From Brachionus koreanus (lineage: Eukaryota; Rotifera; Eurotatoria; Ploima; Brachionidae): a stretch of 39,477 nt of DNA. The notes beneath the pieces were generated by a model, which was given only the letters and a program-made list of their open reading frames with translations, searched no databases and was not told where the DNA came from. Location of the stretch: the NCBI GenBank assembly GCA_016987375.1, contig PJRA01000519.1:1449741-1489217 (forward strand). The letters are read 5' to 3'. This document shows, piece by piece, positions 39,425 through 39,477 of the stretch (within the stretch, counting starts at the first letter, position 1; each line of letters starts with the position of its first letter). Position numbers and translations under genes: made by a program.

Positions 39425-39477
39425 ATGGCTCCGGTAAAGGAACACATGAAAATAGTGGCCGTTTTTCCTGAGCTTCA
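39425..39477 (+). CDS. Possible start of a coding region, cut by the window edge
   Basis: The ATG at 39425 opens MAPVKEHMKIVAVFPEL up to the last base. GC and codon choice rise sharply here, as in the two good genes. An acceptor-like CAATTTATCAG ends 19 bases before the ATG. The frame is also open for some distance upstream, so this could be an internal exon. Too short to identify. Confidence 0.4.
   Translation, partial: MAPVKEHMKIVAVFPEL

Overview
This is a eukaryotic, strongly A+T-rich and gene-poor window (about three quarters A/T by eye). An innexin gene places it in an invertebrate animal, probably a protostome. The compact intron-poor coding regions, low GC and crowd of small decayed LINEs and hairpin elements would fit a rotifer such as Brachionus, but that is an inference from general character, not from a sequence match. 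No bacterial operon, CRISPR array, rRNA or intact tRNA is visible.

Convincing genes are few. A complete single-exon innexin lies at 1326-2600 (minus). A complete 609-residue BEN-domain nuclear protein lies at 27874-29703 (plus). A 192-residue Asn-rich protein with an acidic Tyr/Asp/Glu tail lies at 33734-34312 (minus) and is not recognised. A frameshifted N-terminal remnant of a UDP-glycosyltransferase-like gene lies at 36740-37097 (plus). The last 53 bases look like the start of another coding region cut by the window edge. The genes do not form a pathway; they are isolated loci in repeat-rich DNA.

Most of the rest is transposable-element debris. There are at least ten non-LTR retrotransposon (LINE) fragments of three or more families, nearly all 3' pieces: 3-690, 4162-4390, 6631-6750, 9678-10213, 12245-12906, 27265-27348, 30259-30638, 33040-33300, 35473-36108 and 38389-38955. 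Two tRNA-derived SINEs, both on the minus strand with clear target-site duplications, lie at 7195-7484 and 16127-16367. The second carries a 3' tail nearly identical to the last ~60 bases of the LINE at 35473-36108, so that LINE family is its probable mobilising partner.

DNA-transposon-like elements include a 142-bp TIR element (37116-37257) with two diverged relatives (20523-20628, 18967-19050), a 131-bp TIR element (17910-18040), a 1,006-bp TIR element carrying a possible coding exon (30756-31761), a 336-bp foldback element with long arms (9329-9664) plus two remnants, two more foldbacks (7681-7911, 34872-35084), a mariner-like transposase scrap (10293-10481) and a second transposase-like remnant (23770-23967).

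The least explained part is 18.8-22.9 kb. It holds a short repeat with complementary ends (three copies in the window), two back-to-back perfect palindromes, and a minus-strand family of degenerate but clearly protein-like sequence (19918-20470, with partial copies at 21066-21180 and 22765-22883) that I could not assign to any known protein.
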